Of a DNA stretch of 64,000 nt, positions 30,363 to 39,635 are shown piece by piece; position 1 is the stretch's first letter; the number at the start of each line of letters is the position of its first letter. The stretch covers positions 372,001 to 436,000 of the forward strand of contig JBBPIE010000001.1 of NCBI GenBank assembly GCA_038040485.1, given 5' to 3'. A program made the translations under genes and the position numbers. The notes beneath the pieces were generated by a model. The model was not told where the DNA came from. It saw nothing but the letters and a program-made list of their open reading frames with translations, and made no database searches. The DNA comes from Onstottus_B arcticum. GTDB lineage: Bacteria; Acidobacteriota; Blastocatellia; UBA7656.

Positions 30363-31904
30363 GTGCCTGAACTAAGACTGGAAAACAGCATAGTTGATGA
30401 TCGGTACCTGGTAGACCGCTGTCTCGGGCGCGGCAGCTATTCGGAGATTTTTCTCGCCTGCGATCAAGCGCAGCGTGACGAGGCCGTCATCATCAAAGCG
30501 CTCAACATCAGCCTACAGGGCACTGTCGACGCCGAGCTCGAAGAGACACTAATCGAGAACTTTCAGAACGAAGCGATAGCGCTCGACAAGGTTCGGCATC
30601 CTCACATCATACGGCGCCTGGGTCACGGCACGGCAGCGGACCTCGAAGGCGTGCCGTTTCACTATCTGCTTCTCGAATACATGCCCGGAGGCGATTTGCT
30701 CACCCTTTGTCGCAGACCCGTATCGCTCGACGACGCTCTGTTCTATTTTCAGCAGGTCGCGGAGGCGCTTTCCCACGCGCACAGCCAGCGGGTCATTCAT
30801 CGCGACATAAAGCCAAACAACATCCTGCTTTCAGCCGATCATCGCCTGGTAAAGATCGCTGACTTCGGCGTGGCAAAGATGACGCACGACGATTCAACCG
30901 AGATCACTCGGGTCGGCACGAATGTCTTTGCTCCGCCCGAACACCATCCCGACTCGTCAACTTCGGACCTTAACGAAAAGCTTACGCCCTCGGCCGATGT
31001 CTACTCGCTGGCGAAGACGATCTACACGGCGATGACCGGCCGCGCTCCGCGTCAGTTCGCGCGGCTTCCGATCACTGAGCTTCCGGTGGAGCTGGCCGCT
31101 GAGCCGTGGGCCGGCGCGTTGTTGAGCGTGTTGAGAAGAGCTACAGAGTCGCGAGCGGCCGAACGCTATCAATCGGTGCAGGAGTTTTGGAGCGAGTTCG
31201 CGTTAATCGAGCTCGAACTAGCCGCCCACAATCCCGATGTCGAGGATCCCGAGGCTACGATCGTGCGCGCACGATTGAGAACCACCAGCGAAGTTGAACA
31301 AGCAGCGGCAAAGCCAAACTTTCAGGCGCTGGCCGTTCCGCAAGCTCACAACGACCGGCCGCAAAAGGCCCGAATCGTCGTCGAGTTTCCACAGCCTCCT
31401 GAACCGCGCGTCTCGGCACAAGCTCATGCCCTAGGCGCCGGGGGCGCGACTCGGCTTCAAGTCGCTGCGACACCAACTGCCGGTGACGCAAAGTCGCACG
31501 CAATCAGCAACAAGAACATCGAAGAGCCTCGGGGCGCGGTTCGCCGGCGCAGCACTCTCATCGCGTTGGTTACGTCCGAGTGGCTGCGGCGAGCATTCAT
31601 CGTCTTCCTTGCCGCAGCTTTGATCGGACTGGTTGCGTCTACCTATTACTACTTTGCCGAACGGCGAGGTATCTTTCAGCCGCTCGGAGCGCGCGAAGGC
31701 TCAATTGCAAACGCCGACAATGTAAACCTGCGCACTGAGCCGCGGGGCGCAGTTCTTGTCACTCTGCCGGCTGGCACGCGAGTGCGCGCGCTCGAAGACC
31801 GAAGCGGGTGGATCAGGATCAAGGTGTTGGAGTGGACCGGCGCGCAACCTGACAACGCCGCCGACACGGGATGGATTGACGGACGCTTTATCAGGTTTGA
31901 CTAA
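30363..31904 (+). CDS. Membrane Ser/Thr protein kinase with C-terminal SH3-like domain
   Basis: A 513-residue PknB-type kinase, start GTG 30363. The kinase domain covers about 15-290: glycine loop GRGSYSEIF, VIIKAL (catalytic Lys near 44), HRDIKPNN (about 146) and DFGVAK (about 167), so it should be active. A variable linker leads to one membrane helix (about 410-430, FIVFLAAALIGLVAS) and a C-terminal bacterial SH3 domain (VNLRTEPRGAVLVTLPAGTRV, cited as VNLRTEPRG) in the periplasm that may bind cell-wall material. Clustering with PP2C and FHA genes makes a complete phosphosignalling set. Confidence 0.94.
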   Translation: MPELRLENSIVDDRYLVDRCLGRGSYSEIFLACDQAQRDEAVIIKALNISLQGTVDAELEETLIENFQNEAIALDKVRHPHIIRRLGHGTAADLEGVPFHYLLLEYMPGGDLLTLCRRPVSLDDALFYFQQVAEALSHAHSQRVIHRDIKPNNILLSADHRLVKIADFGVAKMTHDDSTEITRVGTNVFAPPEHHPDSSTSDLNEKLTPSADVYSLAKTIYTAMTGRAPRQFARLPITELPVELAAEPWAGALLSVLRRATESRAAERYQSVQEFWSEFALIELELAAHNPDVEDPEATIVRARLRTTSEVEQAAAKPNFQALAVPQAHNDRPQKARIVVEFPQPPEPRVSAQAHALGAGGATRLQVAATPTAGDAKSHAISNKNIEEPRGAVRRRSTLIALVTSEWLRRAFIVFLAAALIGLVASTYYYFAERRGIFQPLGAREGSIANADNVNLRTEPRGAVLVTLPAGTRVRALEDRSGWIRIKVLEWTGAQPDNAADTGWIDGRFIRFD

Positions 31905-32018
31905 GGGTTCGGGGTTATGGTTCGGAGTTTAGGGTTCGGGGATTGGAGTTCGGCGTTCTCGGCTTGGAGTCAAGATTCAGCCCTGAGCCACGAACTACGA
32001 ACCCGGAACCCGAGACTT
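31905..32018. repeat. Short-unit inverted repeat array before the FHA gene
   Basis: Repeats around GGGTTCGG/GGAGTTCGG (31905-31955) face complementary units CGAACTACGAACCCGGAACCC (31990-32012; cited as GAACCCGGAACCC). The blocks can pair as an imperfect hairpin that ends just before AGGAGG and the ATG at 32036. Same architecture as at 11-93 and 61685-61774, but with a different unit. Confidence 0.8.
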
Positions 32019-32035
32019 TCCCCAGGAGGATGATT

Positions 32036-32881
32036 ATGCGCGTGCAGGGATGGGTCGAGAACCTCAGGAAGTGGATAGACGGAGAGGAAGACCTGGACGA
32101 AAAGGGCGAGCCTTTGCCTCGCTCGAAGTGGGACGACTTTCTGGTTGCGATCGCTCGCGACGTCGAGCAGACGATGCAGCGCGAGATGTTCACGCCACCG
32201 GGCGGGCCGACTTACGTGCCGCGCGAGTACCTGGTCTTCTTGAGCACCGGAGACGACGCCGAGTGGCAAGGCGAGAAGCGAGAGGGACTGGAGCGCGGGC
32301 TTCATCACGTGCTGTCGGAACGCGCGCGCGAGCTTGCCGGCGAAAACGAGTTTCAGACGAGGACGCTTACGGTGGAGTTGCGAGTAGACCCCGCGCTTGA
32401 GACCGGCCGTTTCCGCGTGCAACACGTTTGGGACACCGAAGCTCAGAAGACGATGGTGAAGCCTCGCAAGCGCGCTGAGCCTGTGCGAGTCGCGCCAGCC
32501 GCCGCAAGTGACCCAACAGATGAGGCTACAATCGTGCGCCCACGCCCGTCCGCGATTCCTGCTTTCTCGGTGCAAGTGCGGAGATTGGCGCTGAGTGATG
32601 AGGCTTCCCTGCCCGACGTGCGGAGGTTCTTCAAGGAGGAGATATCTATCGGCAGAGGCTCAAGCCAGTCGAGCGTCGATTTGAAACTGGAAGGCGACCT
32701 CGAGGTAAGCCGCCAGCACGCTTTGCTCGCGAAGACCGGCGAAGGCGAGTTCACAATTACGTGCAAGGGCGCAAATCCGATCGTGCTGGATGGTGCGCGC
32801 GAGGTTGCGGCTTCGGAAAGCGCCAGCGTGAAGCCCGGCGACAAGATCGTGATATGCAGCTTCGAACTCGTGATCGCGTGA
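32036..32881 (+). CDS. FHA-domain protein with FhaA-like N-terminal domain
   Basis: About 281 residues. ATG 32036 has AGGAGG six bases upstream; a longer frame from 31943 runs through the repeat array and is not used. The N-terminal 115 residues resemble the DUF3662/FhaA N-terminal domain (LPRSKWDDFLVAIARDVEQTM, cited as KWDDFLVAIARDVE). The C-terminal part, about 195-281, is an FHA domain with SIGRGSSQSSVDL and VSRQHALL, which binds phosphothreonine. It is the likely reader of marks made by the upstream kinase and removed by the PP2C. Confidence 0.88.
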   Translation: MRVQGWVENLRKWIDGEEDLDEKGEPLPRSKWDDFLVAIARDVEQTMQREMFTPPGGPTYVPREYLVFLSTGDDAEWQGEKREGLERGLHHVLSERARELAGENEFQTRTLTVELRVDPALETGRFRVQHVWDTEAQKTMVKPRKRAEPVRVAPAAASDPTDEATIVRPRPSAIPAFSVQVRRLALSDEASLPDVRRFFKEEISIGRGSSQSSVDLKLEGDLEVSRQHALLAKTGEGEFTITCKGANPIVLDGAREVAASESASVKPGDKIVICSFELVIA

Positions 32882-33078
32882 TGCCGGACAATGTCCGAGG
32901 ACATCCCTCCAGCAGTGTATGCACCGAGTGCTTGTGTTGCGTGACATGCATCTACCGGGTTCTGCTACACACTTGGCAAGCCGACTTCCGTAGTGGTCAG
33001 CCCTGGCGCCCTTCCTGCAGTTCGTAACCGGGAGAAGCAGCGTTCACCTCTGCCTGTGGACAATAGGCCGTCTGCCGC

Positions 33079-33504
33079 CTACCTCATGAGTCGCAGCTTT
33101 TCGCGATACAGATCCAGGGCCGCATAGTAGTCGGGTGTCCACCTAAAGGCCAACTGCACGGCCCGGCCGGCGATTGCGTGTGCCGCGTCGATACCATCCC
33201 GGCCCTTCCCGACTCGGTCTATGATCGACCTCATCATCCGGCGGTAGTGTTTGTCATTGCTCTCGCGGGCTATCTCTTTGATAAGCCGAAGAACAGACTT
33301 GTCGAGCTCGTCAATTCCGCTGTCAACGGCAACCTCGGTAAGATCGGCGACCGCTTGCAATCGCGCCGCTACGGCGCCGATGTCGCGGACACCGATGCTT
33401 TCGACGAACTCGCGTATTGCGTCTTCCGGGACAACATGTCCGGGGGCCCGTCCTGTCTTCCTCGATTTAGCCCTTGCTCTTTTGCTTCCTTCTTTTATAC
33501 TCAT
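33079..33504 (-). CDS. Hypothetical helical protein
   Basis: About 141 residues from ATG 33504 (MSIKEGSKRARAK). The N-terminus is strongly basic and the rest is predicted helical, with DIGAVAARLQAVADLTEVAVDSG in the middle. I do not recognise a family. No signal peptide or membrane segment. It could be a DNA- or RNA-binding adaptor by charge, but this is speculative. Confidence 0.55.
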   Translation of the reverse strand: MSIKEGSKRARAKSRKTGRAPGHVVPEDAIREFVESIGVRDIGAVAARLQAVADLTEVAVDSGIDELDKSVLRLIKEIARESNDKHYRRMMRSIIDRVGKGRDGIDAAHAIAGRAVQLAFRWTPDYYAALDLYREKLRLMR

Positions 33505-33615
33505 ACACGCTCTCCAGCGCGCGAACGTGTCTTGGACACACCAATCCTGACACACGAACGTGCGTGAATGGGCAAGGTGGGTCGTCAAGGCCAAAATGGC
33601 GGCCCATCTTACGAT

Positions 33616-34656
33616 TTATGATTTCATCGGTTGGTAGTTCGAATCAGCGGCGAGTGGGGGTGCTCGCGAGCCGATGCAGGTCAGAACCCGCTCAAGGATA
33701 GTTTGAGTTGTTTCATCGTGGGGAATTGTTGCGCAAGCGGCGATTCTTGATGCTCTTTGAACAGAAGTCTTTTTGAAGCGAGGCCAGGTAAAGGCAAGCG
33801 TTCCAACCGGCTTTGACTTGCGGCGAGGTTCAGCCAGCCGGGAAGGAGCCGGCGCGCGATTGACTGCGACGATTGAGGGCGTGGCAGAGACGCGTTTGGC
33901 CGCAATCTCATCGCGAGTTTCGGCCCAATTGGGATAAGCCGAAGCATAGGGCGAAGCGAGAGATGCCTCCAATGCCGCTTCGGCTTCAGCGATACGACCC
34001 AATTCCCCAAGTTCAACTGCCAAGTCATTGCAGTATGCGTAGAAGTAAAACGGTTGTTGCTTTGCAGCCAGATTAAGAAGCGGTCTTAGATCCTTAAGAT
34101 CGGATAGAGCACCTCTATGATCTCCATTAAGACCTCTAATGGTCGATATTTCCCAGCGCGCCAGCATCGTGGCCTGGAATCCTCGTCCATTCCGATCCGA
34201 TTCCAGTCGCAATGCTTCGAGTTGAAACCTCAACGCTTCGTCAAGCTGACCACTGGCATGGTAATTCGCGCCCAGAGTTTGAATCGCGCGCGCCCTGTAC
34301 GTGATTGGGCCGTTGTCAGCAAGTTTTTCCAGCAGACCGTTCGCTTCATCTCTCTGCCCGTTTCCATAGATAGCGCGAGAGTAGTAATAACGTCCTATTT
34401 GCCGCGCAGCATTTATCGGCAGGCTCATCAATATGTGGCTCACCTCATCAAGCGCATCTACATCCCGCATGACGAGGGCTTGCTCTGCAAAGCGAATCAA
34501 TTCATTGGTGAGCTTGAAGAATAACTCTTGTGAATGGACCGTCTGGGCCAAATGACTGGCAACAATATGTCGAAGCAATCCACAGCGACTCACCACGATT
34601 TCGGAGTCAGCTAATCCCGCTTTGGAGGAACAATCCGTGAGAAAACGACTTGTCAT
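33616..34656 (-). CDS. TPR-like helical repeat protein, hypothetical
   Basis: About 346 residues. Pairs of antiparallel helices with TPR spacing run from about residue 70 to 260 (for example ARAIQTLGANYHASGQLDEALRF and AVELGELGRIAEAEAALEASL, cited in part). The last 90 residues are basic and disordered (PSRLAEPRRKSKPVG). The start is uncertain: longer frames reach 34767 but run into the divergent gene at 34637; ATG 34656 still overlaps by 20 bases, and a downstream GTG is possible. Function unknown. Confidence 0.55.
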   Translation of the reverse strand: MTSRFLTDCSSKAGLADSEIVVSRCGLLRHIVASHLAQTVHSQELFFKLTNELIRFAEQALVMRDVDALDEVSHILMSLPINAARQIGRYYYSRAIYGNGQRDEANGLLEKLADNGPITYRARAIQTLGANYHASGQLDEALRFQLEALRLESDRNGRGFQATMLARWEISTIRGLNGDHRGALSDLKDLRPLLNLAAKQQPFYFYAYCNDLAVELGELGRIAEAEAALEASLASPYASAYPNWAETRDEIAAKRVSATPSIVAVNRAPAPSRLAEPRRKSKPVGTLAFTWPRFKKTSVQRASRIAACATIPHDETTQTILERVLTCIGSRAPPLAADSNYQPMKS

Positions 34657-34990
34657 TGCGGCTGTCTGCATCTTAGCTCTTCCGTTTTTGTTTTCAACCT
34701 CTCGGAACGACAAACCAACCAGCTCGGCTGCTTTTTCTACAGTTGCGTTGGCTGGCCATAATGTCATGGGCGGCGGTTGGTGCCAATGTGGCGCTGATGG
34801 CTGCGTCTGCGACCCCGGCGAGCAACCCGGCGGCGGTCAGATGTCCAGCCCTGTGTCTGATCGGAGTGATGGTTCTTCGAATCACGGCAATACCTCGGCA
34901 AGGACAGATCCGACATCTCGGTTTGACTTCGGATCGGGCGCGCTACTTCTCGCGCTTGCGTTCTTCGTGTGGACTAGATTGCGAGCATAA
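34637..34990 (+). CDS. Small Cys-motif surface protein with C-terminal anchor (copy 1)
   Basis: About 117 residues, start GTG 34637 with GGAGG eight bases upstream. An N-terminal signal (RKRLVIAAVCILALPFLF) is followed by a conserved core GGGWCQCGADGCVCDPGEQPGGG with four Cys in a CxC-x4-CxC spacing, a Ser/Asn/Asp-rich spacer and a C-terminal hydrophobic helix ending in WTRLRA. Signal + motif + helix + Arg tail looks like a sorting-type C-terminus (compare PEP-CTERM or GlyGly-CTERM), though the exact tag is not one I know. A paralogue lies 190 bases downstream. Function unknown; metal binding by the CxC pairs is possible. Confidence 0.7.
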   Translation: MRKRLVIAAVCILALPFLFSTSRNDKPTSSAAFSTVALAGHNVMGGGWCQCGADGCVCDPGEQPGGGQMSSPVSDRSDGSSNHGNTSARTDPTSRFDFGSGALLLALAFFVWTRLRA

Positions 34991-35154
34991 AGTCCAGTCA
35001 GTTCTTTTGTCCACGCTTAGTGACAATTGCTTGGTTGCCACGTAGAAACCCGGCGGCTGGGGAACTTGTGTCTCCGTGACGGGACGCATTGTATAACAGT
35101 TTCTTTCTGATTTCACTCAAAAAAGTGGGGTCAGTGTTTGTGGACCCTGCGGTA
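34747..35154. repeat. Tandem duplication, unit 1 (gene plus 3' flank)
   Basis: This stretch and 35285-35699 are near copies, covering the Cys core, spacer and C-terminal helix of the gene plus about 160 bases of 3' flank (with CACGTAGAAACCCGGCGGC and ATTGTATAACAGTTTCTTTC). The signal-peptide ends of the two genes differ much more, so the duplication or a later conversion covers only the 3' two-thirds. Confidence 0.85.
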
Positions 35155-35182
35155 TGCACCATAGCCGCTAATGGAGGTTGGA

Positions 35183-35530
35183 ATGAAGAGGATATTCGCC
35201 TGTTTGTTTATCACGGCTGTTCTCCCCTTGATGGCATCGTCAACTCAGAATAGCTCAACTAACCCCGTTCCCTTTTCCCCGGTCGTGTATGCCGGCCACT
35301 CGCTCATGGGCGGTGGCTGGTGCCAATGCGGCGGTGATGACTGCGTCTGCGACCCCGGCGAGCAACCCGGCGGCGGTCAGCTGTCCAGACCTGTGTCTGA
35401 TCGGAATGATGGATCTTCGAATCAAGGCAATACCTCGGCAAGGACAGATCGGACATCTCGCTTTGACTTCGGCTCAAGCACGTTGATGCTCGCACTTGCG
35501 TTCTTTCTGTGGACCAGATTGCGAACATAA
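35183..35530 (+). CDS. Small Cys-motif surface protein with C-terminal anchor (copy 2)
   Basis: About 115 residues, ATG 35183 after GGAGGT. Same plan as the preceding gene: signal (MKRIFACLFITAVLPLMAS), core GGGWCQCGGDDCVCDPGEQ, Ser/Asn-rich spacer and a C-terminal helix ending WTRLRT. The core and tail are almost identical to copy 1 while the signal is not. The downstream flank is duplicated too, so both mRNAs may share a 3' structure. Function unknown. Confidence 0.7.
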   Translation: MKRIFACLFITAVLPLMASSTQNSSTNPVPFSPVVYAGHSLMGGGWCQCGGDDCVCDPGEQPGGGQLSRPVSDRNDGSSNQGNTSARTDRTSRFDFGSSTLMLALAFFLWTRLRT

Positions 35531-35699
35531 AGCCCAGTCAGTCCTTTCGTCCACGCTTTTAGTGACAATTGCTTTGGTTGCCACGTAGAAACCCGGCGGC
35601 TTGGGAACTTGTGTCTCCGTGACGGTCCGCATTGTATAACAGTTTCTTTCTGATTTCACTCAAAAAAGGTGAGGTCACAGTTTTGCTGACCTAGCGGTA
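35285..35699. repeat. Tandem duplication, unit 2 (gene plus 3' flank)
   Basis: Second copy of the unit at 34747-35154. The 3' flank is conserved to GACC...AGCGGTA near 35690, well past the stop codon, which suggests a very recent event or selection on a shared non-coding tail. Confidence 0.85.
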
Positions 35700-36021
35700 C
35701 GTTCGACAGTAGCAACCCAGCACAATGCGATGCGTCGGATCAAGCCTCGTGTGCCCCACAAACGGGCGCTCCCTGACCCGCCGCGCTAATCAGCACCTGA
35801 CAGAGTTGGTTGCAAGACCGCGCAAGCGATCCTAGCCACCGCCAAGCTGCTTCTATGAAGAAGCCGGTCGGTGTTCTACCAGCGTCCGGCGCGGCTGCTC
35901 AAATCGGGTTGCGGCCTGCGGCGATAACTCGATATAACTGGCTCACCCATTTGCGCAGCGAAACATCGAAAACCAGAGCTCACTGCGGAGCGAACGAGGC
36001 TTTCATAACTTGACCGGCGTA
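35700..36021. other. Gap with no supported gene
   Basis: About 320 bases between the duplicated unit and the TPR gene. A short open frame of 67 codons at 35810 has no ribosome site or recognisable motif. No convincing promoter or hairpin was found. Confidence 0.5.
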
Positions 36022-37131
36022 ATGATGAGACTGCTGGATCCGTTCAGGAAGCAGAGGCTGAAAGCTTTTGAAGACGCGATTCGCGACGGCGACATTCTTG
36101 CCGCGCTCGAACGCCTCGAGCAGGCGGCCGAAGCCTACGCGCAAGCCGCCAGCATCGAGCCCGGCAATTCAACGGCCCACTTCAAGATGGGTATTGCGTA
36201 TGCCGGGATGCGCCGTTACGGTGAGGCAACTGAATGCTTTCGCAACGCTGTAAACCTGAACCCCAGCGACGCGGTAGCGCTTTACAATCTCGGCGTGGCG
36301 CTTGGAGAGATGGGCCGGTACGATGAGGCGATCCAGTCGCTGGCGGACGCGATCCGGATCGATCCCGATGACGCAGAAGCGCATTGCAACCTGGGCCTGG
36401 CCTACGAAGCAACAGGTCAGCACGAGAAGGCCGCGCGCGAGTATGAGCTTGCACTACGGACGGGGCTGATCTTTGCTAACGAAGTTCCCAACACGCATTA
36501 CAGGCTCGGCCGCGTATACTGCGAGATTGGCCGCTATGACGAAGCGATCGCCTCGCTCAACCAGGCCGTAGCAATCAAACCGGACCTCGCCGAGGCGCAC
36601 AGCCAGCTCGCCGAAGCGCACATGATAATGAGCAGCTACGAAGAAGGCATTGAAGCTTGCAAGCGTGCGATCGCGATCCGGCCCGACGACGCCGAAGCTT
36701 ACTACAAACTCGGCGTGGCTTACGACAACACGGGTGTTTACGAGGAAGCGATTGACGCTTACAAGCAGCTTGAGCGGCTCAAGCCCGGCGACGCCCTTGC
36801 TCCTTATCTGCTGGGCGGGATGTATCAGGGGCTGGCCCGCTACGAAGACGCGATAGCCGCGTGGCGCCGAGTGATCGTGATGAAACCCGACGACGCGCTT
36901 GCTCACATAAATCTCGGGCTCGCTTACTCGGGCGCCGGCCGTTTCGAAGAAGCGATCGAGGCTTGCAAGGAGGCGGTTAGTCTCAAGCCTCTCCTGGCCG
37001 GCGCGCACTATTATCTGGGACGGATGTACGCGGCTACCGGAAACCGCGACGGCGCGCTCAAGCAACACGAGGTCCTTCTCGAATTAAACGAAGAACTGGC
37101 GGATCGATTGTTAAAAGCAACGGACCCGTAG
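36022..37131 (+). CDS. TPR-repeat protein
   Basis: About 370 residues from ATG 36022 (a TTG 12 bases earlier is possible). At least nine consecutive TPR units are visible, for example AVALYNLGVALGEMGRYDEAI and AEAYYKLGVAYDNTGVYEEAI (cited in part). There is no signal peptide or membrane helix, so it is probably cytoplasmic. TPR stacks are protein-protein scaffolds; partner unknown. Confidence 0.85.
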   Translation: MMRLLDPFRKQRLKAFEDAIRDGDILAALERLEQAAEAYAQAASIEPGNSTAHFKMGIAYAGMRRYGEATECFRNAVNLNPSDAVALYNLGVALGEMGRYDEAIQSLADAIRIDPDDAEAHCNLGLAYEATGQHEKAAREYELALRTGLIFANEVPNTHYRLGRVYCEIGRYDEAIASLNQAVAIKPDLAEAHSQLAEAHMIMSSYEEGIEACKRAIAIRPDDAEAYYKLGVAYDNTGVYEEAIDAYKQLERLKPGDALAPYLLGGMYQGLARYEDAIAAWRRVIVMKPDDALAHINLGLAYSGAGRFEEAIEACKEAVSLKPLLAGAHYYLGRMYAATGNRDGALKQHEVLLELNEELADRLLKATDP

Positions 37132-37261
37132 CCGTGGCGTACGGCTCACAAGCAGCGACATCCGGAGAACGTCGTTTTAGTCGTTGCCGAATTGCCTCGC
37201 TGCTTTCGGGCCTTCAAGTGTGTTGCACATTCTCAAATCGGACATTTCAAGGAGGTGTGGG

Positions 37262-38101
37262 ATGCTTCTCAGGCGACTCTTTTGGTGCTTGCTCTTCCTG
37301 GCCGTTTCCTTCCCGGCGGCAGCTCAACGCGATGGCGCGCCTGAATTGGTCTCGCCTCTCGGAGTTAAGTTCTATTCTCAACCGGATGAAAAAGGCGCAG
37401 TAGCCGAAGCGGAGAATAAACTGGCCGCTGATCCAAAAAACATAGAGCTACTGGTTGCGCTGGGTCGCGCGCAGGCTTCCATCTGGCGCTATCGTGACGC
37501 TATCGCCACCTACACGCGCGGGATCGATACGAATCCGAACGCCGCCGTACTCTATCGTCATCGAGGACATCGGTACATTTCCACTCGCCAGTTCGACAAA
37601 GCGGTTCCGGACCTTGAACGCGCCGCGAAGCTCAACGATAAGGACTTCGACATCTGGTATCACCTGGGACTCAGCTATTACTTGAAGGGCGACTTCGAAA
37701 AGGCCGCGCAGGCGTACGAAAAGTGCCGCGCGGTGGTGGAGAAAGATGACTCACTGATCGCGGTCTCTGACTGGCTGTACATGTCTTATCGCCGGCAGGG
37801 GAAAACGGCCGAGGGAGCCCGCGTGCTTGAGCGAATTACTCCCGCGTTGAAGGTTGAAGAAAACAAGTCGTACTTTGACCGGCTGATGTTCTACAAGGGT
37901 TTGAAGAAGGAATCAGAGCTGATCAACGACAAGATGACCGACCTTGAAGTGGCGACCGTTGGCTACGGAATTGCCAACTGGCACCTCTACAACGGGGACA
38001 AAGCGAAAGCGAAAGAATACTTTCAGAGGATCGTGTCCGGTAAGTACTGGTCGGCTTTTGGATTCATTGCGGCTGAAACGGATTTGACGCGTCTGCGGTG
38101 A
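37262..38101 (+). CDS. Secreted TPR-repeat protein
   Basis: About 279 residues. ATG 37262 with AGGAGG upstream begins a clear signal peptide (MLLRRLFWCLLFLAVSFPAAAQ). Three or more TPR-like repeats follow (NPNAAVLYRHRGHRYISTRQFDKAV; cited as YRHRGHRYISTRQFD). Predicted periplasmic. A different family branch from the preceding gene. It converges with the GT39-like gene after 8 bases. Confidence 0.85.
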   Translation: MLLRRLFWCLLFLAVSFPAAAQRDGAPELVSPLGVKFYSQPDEKGAVAEAENKLAADPKNIELLVALGRAQASIWRYRDAIATYTRGIDTNPNAAVLYRHRGHRYISTRQFDKAVPDLERAAKLNDKDFDIWYHLGLSYYLKGDFEKAAQAYEKCRAVVEKDDSLIAVSDWLYMSYRRQGKTAEGARVLERITPALKVEENKSYFDRLMFYKGLKKESELINDKMTDLEVATVGYGIANWHLYNGDKAKAKEYFQRIVSGKYWSAFGFIAAETDLTRLR

Positions 38102-38108
38102 AGATGGC

Positions 38109-39635
38109 TCAAGCCGTAGTCTGCGAGAGCCTGCTTACCGCTGTCCGATTGACGACTCTTTTTGCTCCTTGCCAGATTGCCGCGCCGATCAGGACCCACG
38201 CGATTGCTGCAAAGACAAACACGAAATACTGCATCGGAAGCGTGTACCGGAACTCCGTGTGCACCAATGATTGAAACAGAAGGTAGTAGAGCGGGACTAT
38301 TGAGATGAACCGCGCGCGACGCCGGCTTGCAATGAAGCAGGCCAGTGCTCCCAGCGCAACCATCACCTGCATCGCCTCTTTCGCTAAGCGTTGAAGCGGT
38401 CGAAGAACCGGCCTCATCCAGTAGATGCTTCTGCCAGTCGCCAGGCTCGAGCCACTGGGAGTGACATCCGAGCCTTCCTGTATCGGCTCGGTTCGCTCGT
38501 TCGCTTGCGCTCGTTGGATATCGAAAACGAGCGGCGCGTGCGCCGAATAGCTCAACATCTGGCGCATTCTCCCAAGCATTACTCCCGAATACCAGAATGG
38601 ATGCTCGCGGATTACGGCAAGGCTTCGTTTGATTCTGTCACGGTCGCGTTGGATTCCATCCGGAGTAGACCACGAGCCCGCATACCGCGCGTCTCCATAT
38701 AAGACCGCGTCTTGTTCCGCCACTTCTTCATCTCGAGCAACCGCGCCGAACCGGTCGCCGCTAGCGTCGGCTATTCCCTCCCACAATACGATCCCCAATC
38801 CGATGTTTATCGGAACGAGTTCGCCATAAACCAGAAGATTGCGAATCGTAATCGGCGCGATCGTGAGAACCGAAACGATGACCATCACCCCCGCGCACTT
38901 GATCGTGTCCAAACGCCGGGCTGTTATCAAGACCAGCATCGCCGCCAGAAACGCTGAAAGCAGCATCGTCTGCGGCCTGAGCCATGCCGCGAGGCCGAGC
39001 AAGAGTCCGGCTGATGAATAAAGCCAGTATGAATGGCGGCGAGCCCTGTTCGCCATCACGATCAGGTAAAGCGCCGCAAGCACCGGCAGCGCTGCCAGCG
39101 AGTCTGGAAGTATGAAGTTCGAGATGTGAGACAGATGGTGTGAGAGCGCGGCGAGGCCGCCAGATACGACACCGACTCGCCAGCTCAGCACTCGGCCCGC
39201 AATCAAAAAGATCAACACCGGCCCAAGCGAGTTCAGGAGATTTTGAATCAACTGAACGTTGAAAAAGTCCCGGCCGGCAATTCGATAGAGCGCGCTCAGA
39301 TAGATCGAGTAGCCCGGCGCTTGAGAGAGCCACATCGTTCGCGAAGGCTCGATGTCATAAGGCCCAAGCAAGCCTTCGCCGTCCAGGATCGATTGGGCGC
39401 GCCGATCGTACCCGCGAGTGAGCCCGCCGAACGGCTGCTCACTCGTGTACATCAGCGGACTGAGATCGACCGCCTGGAGCGATCTTGTTGCGAAGGAGAG
39501 TAAGAAGATCAGAAGCGCAAGGACGAGTCTGGTGCGAGGCCGCATTCGCTCCCGCGTACCAAGCCCGGAGATGAACAACCGGCGAAACCGGTTGCGAAGC
39601 CTTCCGAGATCGAGCGACATTCGCAAGAGCCTCAC
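38109..39635 (-). CDS. Multi-pass glycosyltransferase, GT39/ArnT-like
   Basis: A 508-residue membrane protein with about eleven predicted helices. The first loop after helix 1 is long and polar (SLQAVDLSPLMYTSEQPFGG), where GT39/GT83-type enzymes place their catalytic acidic residue, and the PGYSIYLSALYRIAG segment resembles the PMT_2 domain start. A large non-membrane insert (about 290-390) lies before the last helices. Such enzymes transfer a sugar from a lipid-phosphate carrier to a lipid or protein on the periplasmic side. Substrate unknown; no partner genes adjacent. Confidence 0.8.
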   Translation of the reverse strand: MRLLRMSLDLGRLRNRFRRLFISGLGTRERMRPRTRLVLALLIFLLSFATRSLQAVDLSPLMYTSEQPFGGLTRGYDRRAQSILDGEGLLGPYDIEPSRTMWLSQAPGYSIYLSALYRIAGRDFFNVQLIQNLLNSLGPVLIFLIAGRVLSWRVGVVSGGLAALSHHLSHISNFILPDSLAALPVLAALYLIVMANRARRHSYWLYSSAGLLLGLAAWLRPQTMLLSAFLAAMLVLITARRLDTIKCAGVMVIVSVLTIAPITIRNLLVYGELVPINIGLGIVLWEGIADASGDRFGAVARDEEVAEQDAVLYGDARYAGSWSTPDGIQRDRDRIKRSLAVIREHPFWYSGVMLGRMRQMLSYSAHAPLVFDIQRAQANERTEPIQEGSDVTPSGSSLATGRSIYWMRPVLRPLQRLAKEAMQVMVALGALACFIASRRRARFISIVPLYYLLFQSLVHTEFRYTLPMQYFVFVFAAIAWVLIGAAIWQGAKRVVNRTAVSRLSQTTA

